In this document: positions 4,312 through 5,002 of the stretch, in pieces | Numbering within the stretch: the first letter of the stretch is position 1 | Layout: each line of letters begins with the position of its first letter | Origin: CAZSVI01 sp964610205 | GTDB lineage: Bacteria; Bacillota; Clostridia; DSM-8532 | Assembly: GCA_964610205.1 (NCBI GenBank) | Contig: CAZSVI010000179.1 | Coordinates: 1-5,002, forward strand | DNA: 5,002 nt | Direction of reading: 5' to 3' | Position numbers and translations under genes: made by a program | The notes under the pieces: model-generated | The model's input: only the letters and a program-made list of their open reading frames with translations | Databases searched by the model: none | What the model was told of the DNA's origin: nothing

Positions 4312-5002
4312 TTACTGTCTTAATCTTCCCGGATTCATTAAGTTTCCGCCTCCCGGTGCTGTCCGGGGATCAACGGATGCACCGGATCCCCGTATTACGG
4401 TTACTGATCCGGAAAGAGTCATTTCCGCAGCTTTTGTACCATTTTGATAAATACCGCCGGTATACAGGCCGTCTGATAATTCTCCGGTTGACTTCCCTCC
4501 TGTATACAGGGTATATGTGGTTCCGGTTTTTAATTCAGGAGAACTGATAACTATGGATTGATAGTTTTTTTCCGGTTCAAAGGTAACCACAGTATTCCCC
4601 TGGCTGTCCTGGAGATGAATCAGGGTATCTGCCTGTTGTACCTGGGAATAAACCATATGAATGGAATTCTGTTTGGAGCTGACCGAAGGAGCCTGGGCCA
4701 TACCTGCGCTTCCGGCAGCTATTAAAAATCCGCCGCTGATTTCGAACGCACCATCATAATCCAGAGCACCATTTCCGCTGCTTGTCGGGCCGTTCACCAG
4801 TATAGCGCCGCCTGACATATAAATGGATCCGTTTGCATCCAATCCGTCTCCGGCGGCATTGACCGTAATGTATCCGCCGTTGATTTCAAGGCGGTTGTTC
4901 CCGGTGGAGCGGAAAGTATTTTGTCCCGGACGTCCGTTAACAGCGGAGCCGTCGTTGCCTCCTGCTATATTGATACCGTCGTCATTGGCGTTAATACGGA
5001 TA
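4312..5002 (-). CDS. Carbohydrate-binding protein, Cthe_2159/DUF4353-like, C-terminal part
   Basis: The frame is open to the right edge of the window and gives the last 229 residues, so the start and any signal peptide lie outside. The pattern matches the Cthe_2159 (DUF4353) family. These are secreted parallel beta-helix proteins, whose founding Clostridium thermocellum member binds cellulose and acidic sugar polymers with calcium. Seen here are repeated rungs with conserved turns, including NANDDGINI (4-12), NGGYITVNAAGDGLDANG (41-58), SGGAILVNGPTSSGNGALDYDG (about 63-84) and ISGGFLIAAGSAGMAQAP (88-105). A cap with FEPEKNYQSIVISSPEL (141-157) and YTLYTGG (163-169) follows. The Asp/Asn-rich turns are plausible calcium sites. 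The end is a Gly/Pro-rich tail, GGGNLMNPGRLRQ, without a sortase motif or dockerin. A TTG at 4840-4842 lies inside a conserved rung and is not the start. The protein is probably extracellular and involved in polysaccharide or pectin attachment. Confidence 0.88.
   Translation of the reverse strand, partial: IRINANDDGINIAGGNDGSAVNGRPGQNTFRSTGNNRLEINGGYITVNAAGDGLDANGSIYMSGGAILVNGPTSSGNGALDYDGAFEISGGFLIAAGSAGMAQAPSVSSKQNSIHMVYSQVQQADTLIHLQDSQGNTVVTFEPEKNYQSIVISSPELKTGTTYTLYTGGKSTGELSDGLYTGGIYQNGTKAAEMTLSGSVTVIRGSGASVDPRTAPGGGNLMNPGRLRQ

Noticed and set aside
4220..4447. A 75-codon plus-strand open frame partly in the intergenic stretch.
   Set aside because: Its second half is antisense to the carbohydrate-binding protein, its first half lies in AT-rich intergenic DNA, and it has no convincing ribosome binding site.
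4840..4842. TTG as a start codon for a 176-residue protein.
   Set aside because: The frame is open for 53 more codons to the window edge, and those codons encode further beta-helix rungs of the same domain (GDGLDANG straddles the TTG).

Overview
The window looks like chromosomal DNA from an anaerobic, low-to-moderate-GC Firmicute, most likely a clostridial, plant-polysaccharide-degrading lineage. This is inferred from the clostridial style of the HtpG sequence, a tRNA-Tyr with an encoded CCA end, AT-rich promoters close to the sigma-A consensus, a transposase relic of a type common in Clostridia, and a Cthe_2159-type carbohydrate-binding beta-helix protein. No species can be named from the sequence alone.

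Layout, left to right. Positions 2-787 (+) hold the C-terminal part of the chaperone HtpG. It is followed 29 bases later by a complete HD-domain nucleotidase-like gene (817-1398, +), probably in the same operon. Directly on that gene's stop codon sits a 281-base mobile-element remnant (1396-1676). It has hairpin-forming inverted ends and encloses only the frameshifted C-terminal tail of a Y1 (REP-associated, IS200-like) transposase. Fifteen bases further on, a consensus promoter drives a tRNA-Tyr(GTA) gene (1761-1846) with its own intrinsic terminator. A CbrA-like FAD oxidoreductase of the geranylgeranyl-reductase superfamily (1903-2970, +) starts 24 bases after that terminator.

On the opposite strand, converging on cbrA with 16 bases between them, is a polyprenyl-phosphate (GtrB/DPM1-like) glycosyltransferase (2987-3952, -). 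Its upstream region holds a strong minus-strand promoter (4131-4158). Between promoter and gene lie about 140 bases of densely structured sequence with three strong hairpins and an alternative pairing that competes with one of them. This is either a structured 5' leader or a remnant or standalone copy of an IS200/IS605-type right end (omega-RNA-like). The window closes with the C-terminal 229 residues of a Cthe_2159/DUF4353-type carbohydrate-binding protein (4312-5002, -).

The genes do not form one pathway. htpG and the HD gene are housekeeping functions (protein folding, nucleotide clean-up). CbrA and the glycosyltransferase both belong to families linked to polyprenyl lipids, but they are convergent and any functional link is speculative. 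The least explained stretches are the structured minus-strand region at 3988-4125 and the RAYT-derived hairpin element at 1396-1676.
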